Shown: piece after piece, positions 39,946 to 48,832 of the stretch
How the letters are laid out: each line of letters begins with the position of its first letter
How positions within the stretch are numbered: the first letter of the stretch is position 1
Assembly: GCA_002786355.1 (NCBI GenBank)
Contig: PGCO01000003.1
Location: 1 to 64,000 of the forward strand
DNA from: Sediminibacterium sp. FEMGT703S
GTDB taxonomy: Bacteria; Bacteroidota; Bacteroidia; Chitinophagales; Chitinophagaceae
Reading direction: 5' to 3'
Length of the DNA: 64,000 nucleotides
Translations under genes and position numbers: made by a program
The notes under the pieces: model-generated
Databases searched by the model: none
What the model saw: only the letters and a program-made list of their open reading frames with translations
Told to the model about the DNA's origin: nothing

Positions 39946-42402
39946 TTATTTGCCACCATCTACCCCTACTCTGCTTTGTTCATCTTCAGCACCCCCACGT
40001 TTTCTTGGACCAGCAGCTGCTTTTCCTTTACTAAATCTGTATGTAAAGCTGATATTGGCAATTCTATTATCGTTAAACTGTCTGAAGTTGGCATCCACTG
40101 TTCCGTATCTGCTTTCACCTTTAATGCGTTGTGACCAAAAAATGTCTCTTACATTTAAGCGAATGGTGCCTTTGTTTTTCATAATTTGTTTGCTTACACC
40201 GATGTTTACTACGCCAAACCCTTTAATTCTAAAAATACCTTCAAGCCCTTCAGATCTGTAGAATCCACTTAGTTCGGCACTGTAGCCTTTATTAAATTTG
40301 AATTGTTGACTAATATTGGCCATAAATGTATTTGCTGAAATACTTACTGGTTCGTTATTGATAGGTCCAGTTAATTGATTATTCGCCACATTCAAATAAA
40401 TATTCCCACTCCACCATTTGGTATATTGATTAAATGCATTGATGGATAATCCAACCTGTTGTTGTGTAGCAATATTCTCTTGTTTAATAAAAGTTTCATT
40501 CTTGGCATCATCTTGCATTAGTACTTGTTGAATGATATCAGTTGTTTTAGTATAATTTAATGTGGTGGTTAAAAACCCTTTATAAGTATGACTGAATTCA
40601 ATATTATGACTAAACTGAGGTCTTAAGTATGGATTGCCTTGTTCGTAAGTATACCTATCTAAAAACTCAACAAATGGATTAAGACTTTGATAATCAGGTC
40701 TTCTGATTCTTTTACCATAATTTAATACGAAGCTATTGCTTTCATTGGCGGCGTATTGAACATAAGCAGTTGGAAACAGTTGAATATAATTTCTTTTAAA
40801 TTGCTCATTGGTTGTTTTTTGATCACCATTAGCAATGGTCTGTTCAGCTCTTAATCCAAGTTGCATATTCCATTTTGCACCAATTGGTCTGCTATAATTC
40901 ACATATGCTGCATTGATATTTTCTCTGTAAACAAAATGATTACTTCTATTATAATCACGCATCATGACGCCATTAAATAAAGTATCATAAATGGCATTCG
41001 CATCGGTGGTTACGAAACTGGATTTTAAACCAGCTTCAAACTTAGCTTTATTCTTTAATGGATGTACGTAATCAACTTTTGCCGTATAGATATCAATCAT
41101 TTGAGGAAGCTTCCCAAATAAACTATCCGTTTTTGCTACTGTTTGACCAATATTATTTTGATAGGCATTGTTTAAAAAAAGATTGGTATTCCCATTATAA
41201 GTTAAATAATCTGCATCAAAACTAAGTTCACGTCCAGTAGAATCTAATATATGTCTCAGGTTAAAATTGATACTTGAATTTTTCCAAGTATCAATATTGT
41301 CATTGTAAGCAATTGTCTTATTAACTAAATTATGTTGCGAATTAAAAATATTAATATCCCCTATCGAATTACCATTGCCTTTGTTATTGAATCCGTTAAA
41401 AACCAAGCCCAATGTAGTTTTACTGGTAGCATAAAAGTCTAAGCCTATTTTTGCGTTATAGGAGTGATTATAGGTTAACCTATCTGTTATTTGTTCAAAA
41501 AAAGAAACTACTTGCTTAGAATTACCATCAATAAAACGTCTATCGATGGAAATATTTTGAAAACCTGTGCGCTCATTCCTCCCTATATTTCCAAATACAT
41601 TGAATTTATTTTTGCGATAGTTCAATTGCACTGTTTGGTTATTTCTACTATAAACTCCTTGACCATATCCTGCAGTAACTGAACCATTGAATCCAACTAC
41701 TTTAGATTTTTTTGTTTTAATATTAATAACACCTGCATTACCTGCAGCATCAAAACGAGCTGGAGGATTGGTCATAATTTCTATTTGATCCAACTGTGCC
41801 CCTTGCGTGTTCTTTAATAAATTAACCAAATCAGGGCCAGACAAATAAGTTGGTCTTCCATCCATATATACCATTACACCTTCTTTGCCCTTTAAACTGA
41901 TATTTCCGTCTTTGTCTACAGATATGCCAGGCGATTTCTCTAAAATTTCCATTGCATTTGCACCGCCATTGGTAGGAGAAGCATCTACATTAACGATGGT
42001 TCTATCTGCTTTTTGTTCAATCATTGGCTTCTTTGAATTAACAGTAACTTCTACTAATCCTTTGGTTAAAGGATTTAATTGCCAATTGGGTAACTTTTCT
42101 TGATTCAAACCGTTCCATTCAAAAGGGCCTAAATAGGCTTTTTGAAATCCAACCAAATTGGCCAATAACAAGTATTTTCCTTTGGTTGTAAGTTGAATTG
42201 AATAAATACCAGTTTTATCTGTAATGACTGATTTAACCGTGGATGAATCCTTTGCATTCAATAAACTGACCATTACTGATTCAAGGGGTTGTTGATTCGA
42301 AACAATCTTTCCAGTTACGATTGCTGAATTTTGTTGAGCTTTTGCACCTAGGCTTAAAGCTGTTAAGCTAAACAGCAGTGCTTTTTTAAGTAAGTTTTTC
42401 AT
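39946..42402 (-). CDS. Outer membrane beta-barrel/TonB-dependent receptor with carboxypeptidase-like regulatory domain
   Basis: Signal peptide, SAIVTGKIVSNQQPLESVMVSLLNAKDS, plug LEKSPGISVDKDGNISLKGKEGVMVYMDGRPTYL, C-terminal barrel. Confidence 0.88.
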   Translation of the reverse strand: MKNLLKKALLFSLTALSLGAKAQQNSAIVTGKIVSNQQPLESVMVSLLNAKDSSTVKSVITDKTGIYSIQLTTKGKYLLLANLVGFQKAYLGPFEWNGLNQEKLPNWQLNPLTKGLVEVTVNSKKPMIEQKADRTIVNVDASPTNGGANAMEILEKSPGISVDKDGNISLKGKEGVMVYMDGRPTYLSGPDLVNLLKNTQGAQLDQIEIMTNPPARFDAAGNAGVINIKTKKSKVVGFNGSVTAGYGQGVYSRNNQTVQLNYRKNKFNVFGNIGRNERTGFQNISIDRRFIDGNSKQVVSFFEQITDRLTYNHSYNAKIGLDFYATSKTTLGLVFNGFNNKGNGNSIGDINIFNSQHNLVNKTIAYNDNIDTWKNSSINFNLRHILDSTGRELSFDADYLTYNGNTNLFLNNAYQNNIGQTVAKTDSLFGKLPQMIDIYTAKVDYVHPLKNKAKFEAGLKSSFVTTDANAIYDTLFNGVMMRDYNRSNHFVYRENINAAYVNYSRPIGAKWNMQLGLRAEQTIANGDQKTTNEQFKRNYIQLFPTAYVQYAANESNSFVLNYGKRIRRPDYQSLNPFVEFLDRYTYEQGNPYLRPQFSHNIEFSHTYKGFLTTTLNYTKTTDIIQQVLMQDDAKNETFIKQENIATQQQVGLSINAFNQYTKWWSGNIYLNVANNQLTGPINNEPVSISANTFMANISQQFKFNKGYSAELSGFYRSEGLEGIFRIKGFGVVNIGVSKQIMKNKGTIRLNVRDIFWSQRIKGESRYGTVDANFRQFNDNRIANISFTYRFSKGKAAAGPRKRGGAEDEQSRVGVDGGK

Positions 42403-42552
42403 TTGCAACAGTTTATAATTTAGTTCTTGGTTTTGATTATTACAAAACAAAACTAACTACTGTGCTTTACATAGTACATTGTTTTAGCATGGACGGTTGT
42501 TTTCCATGCTAAATGGTTTTGATTCAATGACTAACGGAAAGGAAATAAAAGC

Positions 42553-43698
42553 CTAAATAGTAGGCTTGCGTCTTTTAAAGTAAATAAAGCTGGCAATACC
42601 CATAATGATTAATCCTGTTGAAATCAGCTCTGCTTGAGTAGGATTAAATAAAATATTGTACTCGGTATTAACCCTGATCTTTTCAATAAAAAATCGCTCT
42701 AATCCATTCATTATTAAATAGATACTAAATAATTGTCCGGGAACTTTAATCTTATTTCTTAAAAACCAAAGTAGACCAAAGAGCGCAAAACAGATCAATA
42801 ATTCATACAAAGGAGTAGGATATACTGGAATGGCTAATTGATTACAGTATGGCCCAACACATCCAGGGATGGGTGATCCTTCTCCTAAAACATTGTGGGG
42901 ATAGGTATATGACCACATAAAGTCGGGTAACCAAGAATATGGATTAGGGGTTGGATTGGCAATGCCCCAATCTCCATCCCCACTAATTTGACAACCAATT
43001 CTTCCGAATGCATAGGCAAACATCATCGTAGGTGCAAATGCATCTAGCATTGGGATTAAACTTATTTTATTCTTTTTGGCATACCAAATAATAGCAGCGC
43101 CAGCACAAATTAAACCTCCATAAAAAGTAAGACCACTAAAAGCAATTAAAGAACCAATGGGATCAGCTGCAAACTCATTCCAATTTTCTAGGTTATGAAA
43201 TATTTTAGCTCCTAAAAATCCAAATAATGCCGCATAAATTACAATGTCTCCTACTCTATCTTGTGGCCAAATACGAATGATTCTTTCTTCTGGCTTGTCC
43301 AATTGTACCTTTTTCTTTTCCCACCATTTTAGTAAGCCAAATACCAAAGCAGTTAGCATACCAGTCAATAAATTTCCTTCGCCTGATAAAATAAAGGATT
43401 GCGGGTCTTCTAAAGCATTTTTAATAGTTAGTGCTCCAATTATTTTGTAACCAAAAATAAAGCCCAATAATCCATTAGTCAATAATTCAGTAAGACTAGC
43501 TGGTTCTCCAATTTTAATTTTTTCTTCGGTATGTACAAACAATCCTAAGCCTTGTTTTCTTCTTAATTCTAAAGTCAGTATCCATGCAGATAAAATAAAA
43601 GAAAGCGCTACAAAAAATCCAAAGCTATTAACTAACTTAAGTCCGTTGATTTCAATTCCAAAAAGATCTTTGAACGCGTAGTATAAATTAGGATACAT
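42553..43698 (-). CDS. lgt: Prolipoprotein diacylglyceryl transferase
   Basis: LIAFSGLTFYGGLICAGAAIIWY, AFAYAFGRIGCQISGDGDWG, YPTPLYE. Confidence 0.9.
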   Translation of the reverse strand: MYPNLYYAFKDLFGIEINGLKLVNSFGFFVALSFILSAWILTLELRRKQGLGLFVHTEEKIKIGEPASLTELLTNGLLGFIFGYKIIGALTIKNALEDPQSFILSGEGNLLTGMLTALVFGLLKWWEKKKVQLDKPEERIIRIWPQDRVGDIVIYAALFGFLGAKIFHNLENWNEFAADPIGSLIAFSGLTFYGGLICAGAAIIWYAKKNKISLIPMLDAFAPTMMFAYAFGRIGCQISGDGDWGIANPTPNPYSWLPDFMWSYTYPHNVLGEGSPIPGCVGPYCNQLAIPVYPTPLYELLICFALFGLLWFLRNKIKVPGQLFSIYLIMNGLERFFIEKIRVNTEYNILFNPTQAELISTGLIIMGIASFIYFKRRKPTI

Positions 43699-43754
43699 AT
43701 AAAATGATATAATAATTGAGTGCAATGTTACTCAGAAATTGTCAAAAAAAGCAA

Positions 43755-43774
43755 GGCCTCACAAAAGTGAGGCC
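43755..43774 (-). terminator. Candidate terminator downstream of bacilliredoxin gene
   Basis: Perfect GGCCTCAC-aaaa-GTGAGGCC with minus-strand T-run beyond it. Confidence 0.7.
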
Positions 43775-43810
43775 CGTACTTACTAACCCATCTAAAAACA
43801 AGTTACAAAA

Positions 43811-44227
43811 TTAATTACAATGCTCATTAAAAGCAGCAATTAAATGTTGCGCAATCGCTTGTGCTGGTCTTCCTTCAATTTGATGTCTTTCAACCATAGT
43901 CACCAATTCGCCATCTTTGAACAACGCAATGGCTGGTGATGAAGGAGGATGTGGCAATAAGTGTTCGCGAATTTTATTTACAGCTTCAACGTCAAAACCT
44001 GCAAAGCTGGTCATCAATCGATCTGGTCTTTTTCCTGCATTTTGGACTGCCATCAAAACACCTGGTCTGCAGGCACCTGCCGCACAACCACAAACTGAAT
44101 TAATTACTACTAAAGTAGTTCCTTCTTGCTTGAGTGTATTGTCTACTTCAGCAGCAGTAAGAAACTCTCCAAACCCTTCATCTGTTAATTCTGCCTTCAT
44201 TGGCAGCACGATTTCTGCTGGATACAT
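43811..44227 (-). CDS. BrxA/BrxB family bacilliredoxin
   Basis: VVINSVCGCAAGACRPGVLMAVQNA (CGC active-site motif). Confidence 0.9.
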   Translation of the reverse strand: MYPAEIVLPMKAELTDEGFGEFLTAAEVDNTLKQEGTTLVVINSVCGCAAGACRPGVLMAVQNAGKRPDRLMTSFAGFDVEAVNKIREHLLPHPPSSPAIALFKDGELVTMVERHQIEGRPAQAIAQHLIAAFNEHCN

Positions 44228-44288
44228 AATGATAATTTAGATTACAAAGTTATAACAATGAATGCGATTATCCAATCTAGACTTATTA

Positions 44289-44337
44289 AAATGCCACAAT
44301 GACTCCTTTTTAAAAATATTTTGCCATTATGGCATTT
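44289..44337. repeat. Inverted repeat in the divergent bacilliredoxin/hsp20 intergenic region
   Basis: AAATGCCACAATG-N23-CATTATGGCATTT, 12/13 matching positions. Confidence 0.7.
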
Positions 44338-44433
44338 AAATACGCTTTTCTAGTGCCAAAAAATGTTTTTAAAGTGGCTGGAATATGATTTGATACTTAT
44401 TTAGAAACTATTAAAAATAAAAACTAAATAACC

Positions 44434-44853
44434 ATGTCAATCTTAAAAAACAACAACACTAGCGTATTTGATGAATTATTCAATGCTTTCCCAAGTAATT
44501 TTGGAAGTAGCATTCCAAGCGGCTATCCAACCGCGTCCGTAAATATTCATGAGACTACAGACGCATTTCATTTAGAATTGAATGCACCAGGAAGAAACAA
44601 AGAAGATTTTTCAATTAGTGCAGATAAGGGCTTGTTGACTATTTCTTATCAAAAGAAAGAAACCAGTGAAGAGAAAAACTATAAAACAATTAGAAAAGAA
44701 TTTACTTACAAAAGTTTTAAAAGAAGTTTCTCCATTGATGATGCAATAAATGCAGATGCCATTCAAGCTAGATATGAGAACGGTGTACTAAAATTATTAC
44801 TTCCGAAAAAAGAAGAAATTAAAAATGCACCAAAACAGATTAGTATAAGCTAA
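44434..44853 (+). CDS. Hsp20/alpha-crystallin family small heat shock protein
   Basis: ASVNIHETTDAFHLELNAPGRNKEDFSIS...YENGVLKLLLPKKEE. Confidence 0.93.
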   Translation: MSILKNNNTSVFDELFNAFPSNFGSSIPSGYPTASVNIHETTDAFHLELNAPGRNKEDFSISADKGLLTISYQKKETSEEKNYKTIRKEFTYKSFKRSFSIDDAINADAIQARYENGVLKLLLPKKEEIKNAPKQISIS

Positions 44854-44855
44854 TC

Positions 44856-44892
44856 AATAAAAGAGGTTACTTTTTAAGTAACCTCTTTTATT
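44856..44892. terminator. Bidirectional terminator between convergent hsp20 and DUF2892 genes
   Basis: Perfect 17-bp stem AATAAAAGAGGTTACTT-ttt-AAGTAACCTCTTTTATT. Confidence 0.85.
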
Positions 44893-44900
44893 TAATACTG

Positions 44901-45107
44901 CTATTGCTTGGTTGGGCAAGTGGAAATACCAAATAAAGTGTACAAAGGACAAAAGCTAACCAAACTGGTTAAAACAAATACCCCTGCCAATACCAATAAA
45001 ACAATACCCAATGTGCCTGAAATTACATTCCCATAATACAAACCTGCAACAACAGCAGCAATGATGATTCGTATTGTTTTATCCATTGAACCCATATTTT
45101 TTTTCAT
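44901..45107 (-). CDS. DUF2892 (YgaP-like) small membrane protein
   Basis: MDKTIRIIIAAVVAGLYY...FCPLYTLFGISTCP. Confidence 0.87.
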   Translation of the reverse strand: MKKNMGSMDKTIRIIIAAVVAGLYYGNVISGTLGIVLLVLAGVFVLTSLVSFCPLYTLFGISTCPTKQ

Positions 45108-45206
45108 AGCGCTTAATTTTAGTTAACTAAATATACTAAATGAAAAACAAAACTTCAAACTTGTAATATTTATGTTATTATAGCTACAAATAAACAAATT
45201 TAGGTT

Positions 45207-46061
45207 ATGCGTAATTGGGTATTATTGGTTTTGGCATCATTACTCAGCTTTTCAGGGGGGGCTCAAAAAATCACTCAGTCTTTATTATGGGAAATTAGTG
45301 GGAATGGTCTTAAATCCCCCTCTTATCTTTTTGGAACTTCACATATTATTTGCGCTTCAGATTTTAGCTTCACACCTGTTTTAGCCGAAAAAATAAAGTC
45401 TACTAAAAAATTATTTCTAGAAATAGATTTATCTAAGCCTAATATGCAACAAGAAATGTTGCAGATGATGCAATTAGAGGGCACTAGCCTTGATAAATTA
45501 TTAGGAAGCGATTTTGAAACCATCAATACCAATTTTCAAAAAATTACTGGGGCTTCGCTTAAACTCTTCAATCAATTTAAACCTTTTGTAGGAATAAGCA
45601 TGCTCACCCTAAAAACAGTTCCCTGTAATACTCCCATGCAGCCAGAAACTGTATTTATGAAAAGTGCACAAGAAGCAGGTAACCCCGTTGGGGGATTGGA
45701 AACGGTTTCAGATCAGGTTGCAGCAATTAATGCACAACCTCTATCTGATCAAATTACCGAATTCAAAAAAATGGTAAATAATTTTGATAGCGTAAAACTG
45801 CAAATGAATGAGTTGATTAAAGTGTATAAATTAAATGATGTAGAACGTATATATCAATTTATGCAAGAACAAAAAATGACTGAAGCATTTGAACAGACCA
45901 TGCTCATTAAAAGAAACAAAAACTGGATTCCATCGATAATTCATTCAATTCAAATTCAACCTACATTTTTTGCAGTTGGAGCAGCGCATTTAGGAGGGAA
46001 AGAGGGAGTAATTGATTTACTAAAAGAAAAGGGGTATCAACTTACACCAGTAAAGTATTAA
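45207..46061 (+). CDS. TraB/GumN family protein
   Basis: LLWEISGNGLKSPSYLFGTSHIIC...FFAVGAAHLGGKEGVIDLLKEKGY. Confidence 0.9.
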   Translation: MRNWVLLVLASLLSFSGGAQKITQSLLWEISGNGLKSPSYLFGTSHIICASDFSFTPVLAEKIKSTKKLFLEIDLSKPNMQQEMLQMMQLEGTSLDKLLGSDFETINTNFQKITGASLKLFNQFKPFVGISMLTLKTVPCNTPMQPETVFMKSAQEAGNPVGGLETVSDQVAAINAQPLSDQITEFKKMVNNFDSVKLQMNELIKVYKLNDVERIYQFMQEQKMTEAFEQTMLIKRNKNWIPSIIHSIQIQPTFFAVGAAHLGGKEGVIDLLKEKGYQLTPVKY

Positions 46062-46066
46062 GGAAT

Positions 46067-46570
46067 ATGCAGGCTGCTGACAAAACTTTTATTCAACTGT
46101 TGAACCAACATCAGAAAATCATACATAAAGTATGTAATCTTTATTTGAATTGGCAGGAAGACAAAGAAGACTTATTTCAAGAAATTACTTTACAAGCATG
46201 GAAAGCATATGGACAATTTAGGGGAGATGCTAAATTTTCTACTTGGCTATACCGTGTTGCGCTTAACACTGCAATTACTTTTTTTAGAAAGGATAAAAAG
46301 AAGGATTTTATAGAATCTGTTGCGGATCTACCTGAGAACATAGATTTTGCAGAGAGAGACTCCATTGAGGAAAAAACACAAGCAATGTATAAAGCAATAG
46401 CTTCCCTCTCCAAAATTGACAAAGCGATTGTAATGCTTTATTTAGAAGATTATAGTTATGCAGAAATAAGTGAAATAATAGGTATTACTGCAAATAATAT
46501 TGCCGTTAAGATGAACAGAATTAAAGTAAAATTGAGGGAAGCCACATTAAAAAATTTCGAAAGGATCTAA
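46067..46570 (+). CDS. ECF-type RNA polymerase sigma factor
   Basis: DKEDLFQEITLQAWKAYGQFRGDAKFSTWLYRVALNTAI and sigma4 YAEISEIIGITANNIAVKMNRIK. Confidence 0.92.
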   Translation: MQAADKTFIQLLNQHQKIIHKVCNLYLNWQEDKEDLFQEITLQAWKAYGQFRGDAKFSTWLYRVALNTAITFFRKDKKKDFIESVADLPENIDFAERDSIEEKTQAMYKAIASLSKIDKAIVMLYLEDYSYAEISEIIGITANNIAVKMNRIKVKLREATLKNFERI

Positions 46571-46580
46571 ATGAAACAAT

Positions 46581-47216
46581 ATGGAATTAGATGATTTAAA
46601 AGGATTAATTAACCAGAAACTAATTGAAGGTAGTTTAGATAAGACCGAGCATAATTTCGCTAACTTATTAAAAGGGAAAGCTAACTCTGTAGTTAGTAAA
46701 ATTAAAAAAAGCCTTTGGTTCGAAATTGCTTGCAGCTTCTTGGTAGTACTATTATTTTTAGGAATAGCTTTTTCATCTTCATACCATTCCCTTAAAATCT
46801 ATTTTGGCTTATTTGGTGCCGTATTTATACCATTTACTTATATTCTTTTCTATCTTCTAAAAAAAGTCAATGAATTTGAACATTCAGTTTTACCTATAAA
46901 AGGAAATCTTCAACAATTAATCAAAATGTTGGAAGATTTTACGCGCAGGTATTTCCAATTTAATATGGCTTTACTTCCAATCTGTTTTTTATTAGCCTTT
47001 TATTTAGGATTAAATGAGAAAGAGCCGGTAGCAATTTTAGATAACTTATCTATCAAACTAAAAGTAACTAAAAGTTTATACATAGGATTTATCATTGGAT
47101 ACTCAATCGCTTTAATAGTTAGCCTAGTGTATTTTACCAAATGGTATATCAGAAAGCTTTATGGAAAGTACATTGAACAGCTAAAATCGTTATTAGCAGA
47201 ACTTAAAGAAGAGTAA
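46581..47216 (+). CDS. Uncharacterised four-TM membrane protein, possible anti-sigma partner
   Basis: Cytoplasmic-looking N-terminus MELDDLKGLINQKL followed by hydrophobic segments; directly downstream of ECF sigma. Confidence 0.6.
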   Translation: MELDDLKGLINQKLIEGSLDKTEHNFANLLKGKANSVVSKIKKSLWFEIACSFLVVLLFLGIAFSSSYHSLKIYFGLFGAVFIPFTYILFYLLKKVNEFEHSVLPIKGNLQQLIKMLEDFTRRYFQFNMALLPICFLLAFYLGLNEKEPVAILDNLSIKLKVTKSLYIGFIIGYSIALIVSLVYFTKWYIRKLYGKYIEQLKSLLAELKEE

Positions 47217-47220
47217 TTAA

Positions 47221-47679
47221 TTATTCTTTACAACCTGTTTTTCTTCTTGTATCAATAAGGTATTGGATTCTCCATTTATCATTATTCCTCACTAATTGAA
47301 AAGAGTTGACGCCACAATGACTAAAGTCTGCTCTTCTATAAAAAAGGTATGGCGTCCAAACGCTAGCCAATGGCCCATCTACTTTTACAACATCAAATAC
47401 AATACGCTCATCGGCCAAACCTTTTGGCATATTTGACACTTGTCTAATAAACGCAGCTACTGAATCATTTCGAACAATCAACTTACCTTCTTTATTGGTG
47501 GTAATAGTTTGCATGATGGCATTCTCTGTGAAACAATCTTGGAGCATAACTCCATCTGACTCTATCATTGCGAAAAACATTTTACGAATAGTTGCCTTAA
47601 TAGAATCTTCAGCTGATTGAGCTTGTATATTATTTATACTGCAGAAGATTACCGCAAATAATAAAAATAATTTTTTCAT
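47221..47679 (-). CDS. NTF2-like/SnoaL-like secreted protein
   Basis: Signal peptide; SIKATIRKMFFAMIESDGVMLQDCFTENAIMQ. Confidence 0.75.
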   Translation of the reverse strand: MKKLFLLFAVIFCSINNIQAQSAEDSIKATIRKMFFAMIESDGVMLQDCFTENAIMQTITTNKEGKLIVRNDSVAAFIRQVSNMPKGLADERIVFDVVKVDGPLASVWTPYLFYRRADFSHCGVNSFQLVRNNDKWRIQYLIDTRRKTGCKE

Positions 47680-47799
47680 CTTTTAAAACTAATTAAAAAA
47701 ACGCAGTTAAACAATCCGAAATATCTAGTACCTTTTGTACCCAAAATTACCAATTTAGTCTTCGTTAAAGTATGCCATCAACCTAACTATTTGAGTTTT

Positions 47800-48828
47800 A
47801 TGAGAAGATCAAATACCAAAATAAAAGCAATTTGGACTACTTTAAAAGAAACAAAGTTTAAAGAATCGCCCATGCGATTTCCTGGTTTAGATGGCGCAAA
47901 AGGTTTATTAGTCTTGATGGTTGTTATGACACATTGCTTACCAAAGAGCACTTTTTTGTATTTCATGTATTTTTTCCATATGCCATTATTCATGGCCATC
48001 AGCGGATTTTTAGTGAAAATAAGTACGTTTAATGAAGGTTTTTCGGGCTATATAAAGAGAATGTGGTCTAGGTTAATTATTCCTTGGTGTTTAGCGAGTC
48101 TGATGTTTTTACCTTTTCAATTCAATGATAATGGGGTATACGAATTGGAAATATCAAATATTATTTACCCCTATTACCACTTATGGTATATCCCTTCATT
48201 ATTAATTGGAGCCTTTTTATGTTACAGTGTACTTAGATGGAATATGCCAATTGGATTACTCCTAATAATTACTGCTTTGGTGAGTATAATTTGGTATAAC
48301 GTTTATCGAGATACCAGTATTCCCATTAAGCAACTTCCATTGTATTGGCTTGGAGATAAACGACTCTTTGCTTATTTATTCTTTTTTATATTCGGATTTA
48401 GTATTAGAAACAAGCTCATCCCACTACCTTTTAAAATAGAGCATATTATACTCATTTTAGCAATGAGTTTTGGGGTAGTGGTATTTTTTGTGTACAAACA
48501 TGCTGGAAATTTGATATTGGTATGGCCTTACATGATTTTTAATGCCGCTTTAGTGGTATTTGTTTTAGCATTTATTGCACCTCAACAATGGCTGCAACAT
48601 AAGTTGCTACTTTGGATAAATAATAATTCATTGGGCTTTTACTTGTTTCATCCCTTATTTCAAATATCGATTTACGACTTTATTTTAAAAGATAAGGCAC
48701 AAGTAAAAGTCACACATTTAGAATCAATACTCATATTTCTAATTGTATTCACTTTAACCGCATTATTAATTAAGTTGCTACAGCAGTTTAAGATTACTAA
48801 TAAACTGCTATTAGGCAATATCAAATAA
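47800..48828 (+). CDS. Acyltransferase family membrane protein (acyltransferase_3-like)
   Basis: RFPGLDGAKGLLVLMVVMTHCL, FFHMPLFMAISGFL, multiple TM segments; ATG at 47800. Confidence 0.83.
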   Translation: MRRSNTKIKAIWTTLKETKFKESPMRFPGLDGAKGLLVLMVVMTHCLPKSTFLYFMYFFHMPLFMAISGFLVKISTFNEGFSGYIKRMWSRLIIPWCLASLMFLPFQFNDNGVYELEISNIIYPYYHLWYIPSLLIGAFLCYSVLRWNMPIGLLLIITALVSIIWYNVYRDTSIPIKQLPLYWLGDKRLFAYLFFFIFGFSIRNKLIPLPFKIEHIILILAMSFGVVVFFVYKHAGNLILVWPYMIFNAALVVFVLAFIAPQQWLQHKLLLWINNNSLGFYLFHPLFQISIYDFILKDKAQVKVTHLESILIFLIVFTLTALLIKLLQQFKITNKLLLGNIK

Positions 48829-48832
48829 AGGC

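Noticed and set aside
39950-40261. 103-aa plus-strand ORF opposite the outer-membrane protein gene
   Set aside because: Antisense shadow of the barrel C-terminus
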